Shown here: piece after piece, positions 6,524-6,528 of the stretch
Position numbering within the stretch: the first letter of the stretch is position 1
Layout: every line of letters begins with the position of its first letter
Assembly (NCBI GenBank): GCA_013152795.1
Contig: JAADFS010000095.1
Coordinates: 1 to 6,528 of the forward strand
DNA length: 6,528 nucleotides
Direction of reading: 5' to 3'
Source of the DNA: Deferribacteres bacterium
GTDB lineage: Bacteria > Nitrospirota > Thermodesulfovibrionia > UBA6902
Made by a program: the position numbers and the translations under genes
The notes under the pieces: generated by a model
The model's input: the letters and a program-made list of their open reading frames with translations, nothing else
Databases searched by the model: none
What the model was told of the DNA's origin: nothing

Positions 6524-6528
6524 TTATA

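Overview
The window carries six protein-coding genes in two convergent blocks, with about 77 bp between them. It looks like chromosomal DNA of a diderm bacterium. The evidence is a prepilin peptidase of the PilD/GspO kind, an HD-GYP protein with a HEAT-repeat partner, and a housekeeping block (nusA, recG). The protein style, the short NusA and the nusA-recG linkage make me think of Nitrospirota or a deltaproteobacterial (Desulfobacterota-like) lineage. That is a guess from memory, not something the sequence proves. I see no insertion sequence, phage gene, tRNA, rRNA, CRISPR array or other sign of recent transfer.

Left block, plus strand (1-2021): a HEAT-repeat protein whose reading frame is already open at the first bases, so its start lies outside the window. 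It overlaps by 17 bases an HD-GYP family phosphohydrolase gene. The HD-GYP protein has an uncharacterised N-terminal region of about 160 residues and a nearly canonical C-terminal HD-GYP domain, but HHE is changed to HHM. The two genes are probably co-translated and may form a cyclic-di-GMP-related signalling pair with the HEAT protein as a binding scaffold.

Middle (2022-2098): a short convergent spacer holding a nested inverted repeat. It is a plausible weak or bidirectional transcription end.

Right block, minus strand (6523 down to 2099): nusA, then recG (17-base overlap), then a small coiled-coil protein whose ribosome binding site overlaps the recG stop codon, then a prepilin peptidase (15-base gap). 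The tight spacing suggests one transcript with its promoter beyond the right edge. NusA acts in transcription elongation and antitermination, RecG remodels stalled replication forks and recombination intermediates, and the prepilin peptidase matures type IV pilin-like proteins at the inner membrane. The small coiled-coil protein has no function I recognise. No infB follows nusA here, although that is the common bacterial order.

I do not see a clear new defence or mobile system. The points most worth checking are the HEAT/HD-GYP pair with its altered motif, the unknown coiled-coil protein, the unusual housekeeping/pilus linkage, and a run of eight G residues inside the prepilin peptidase gene.
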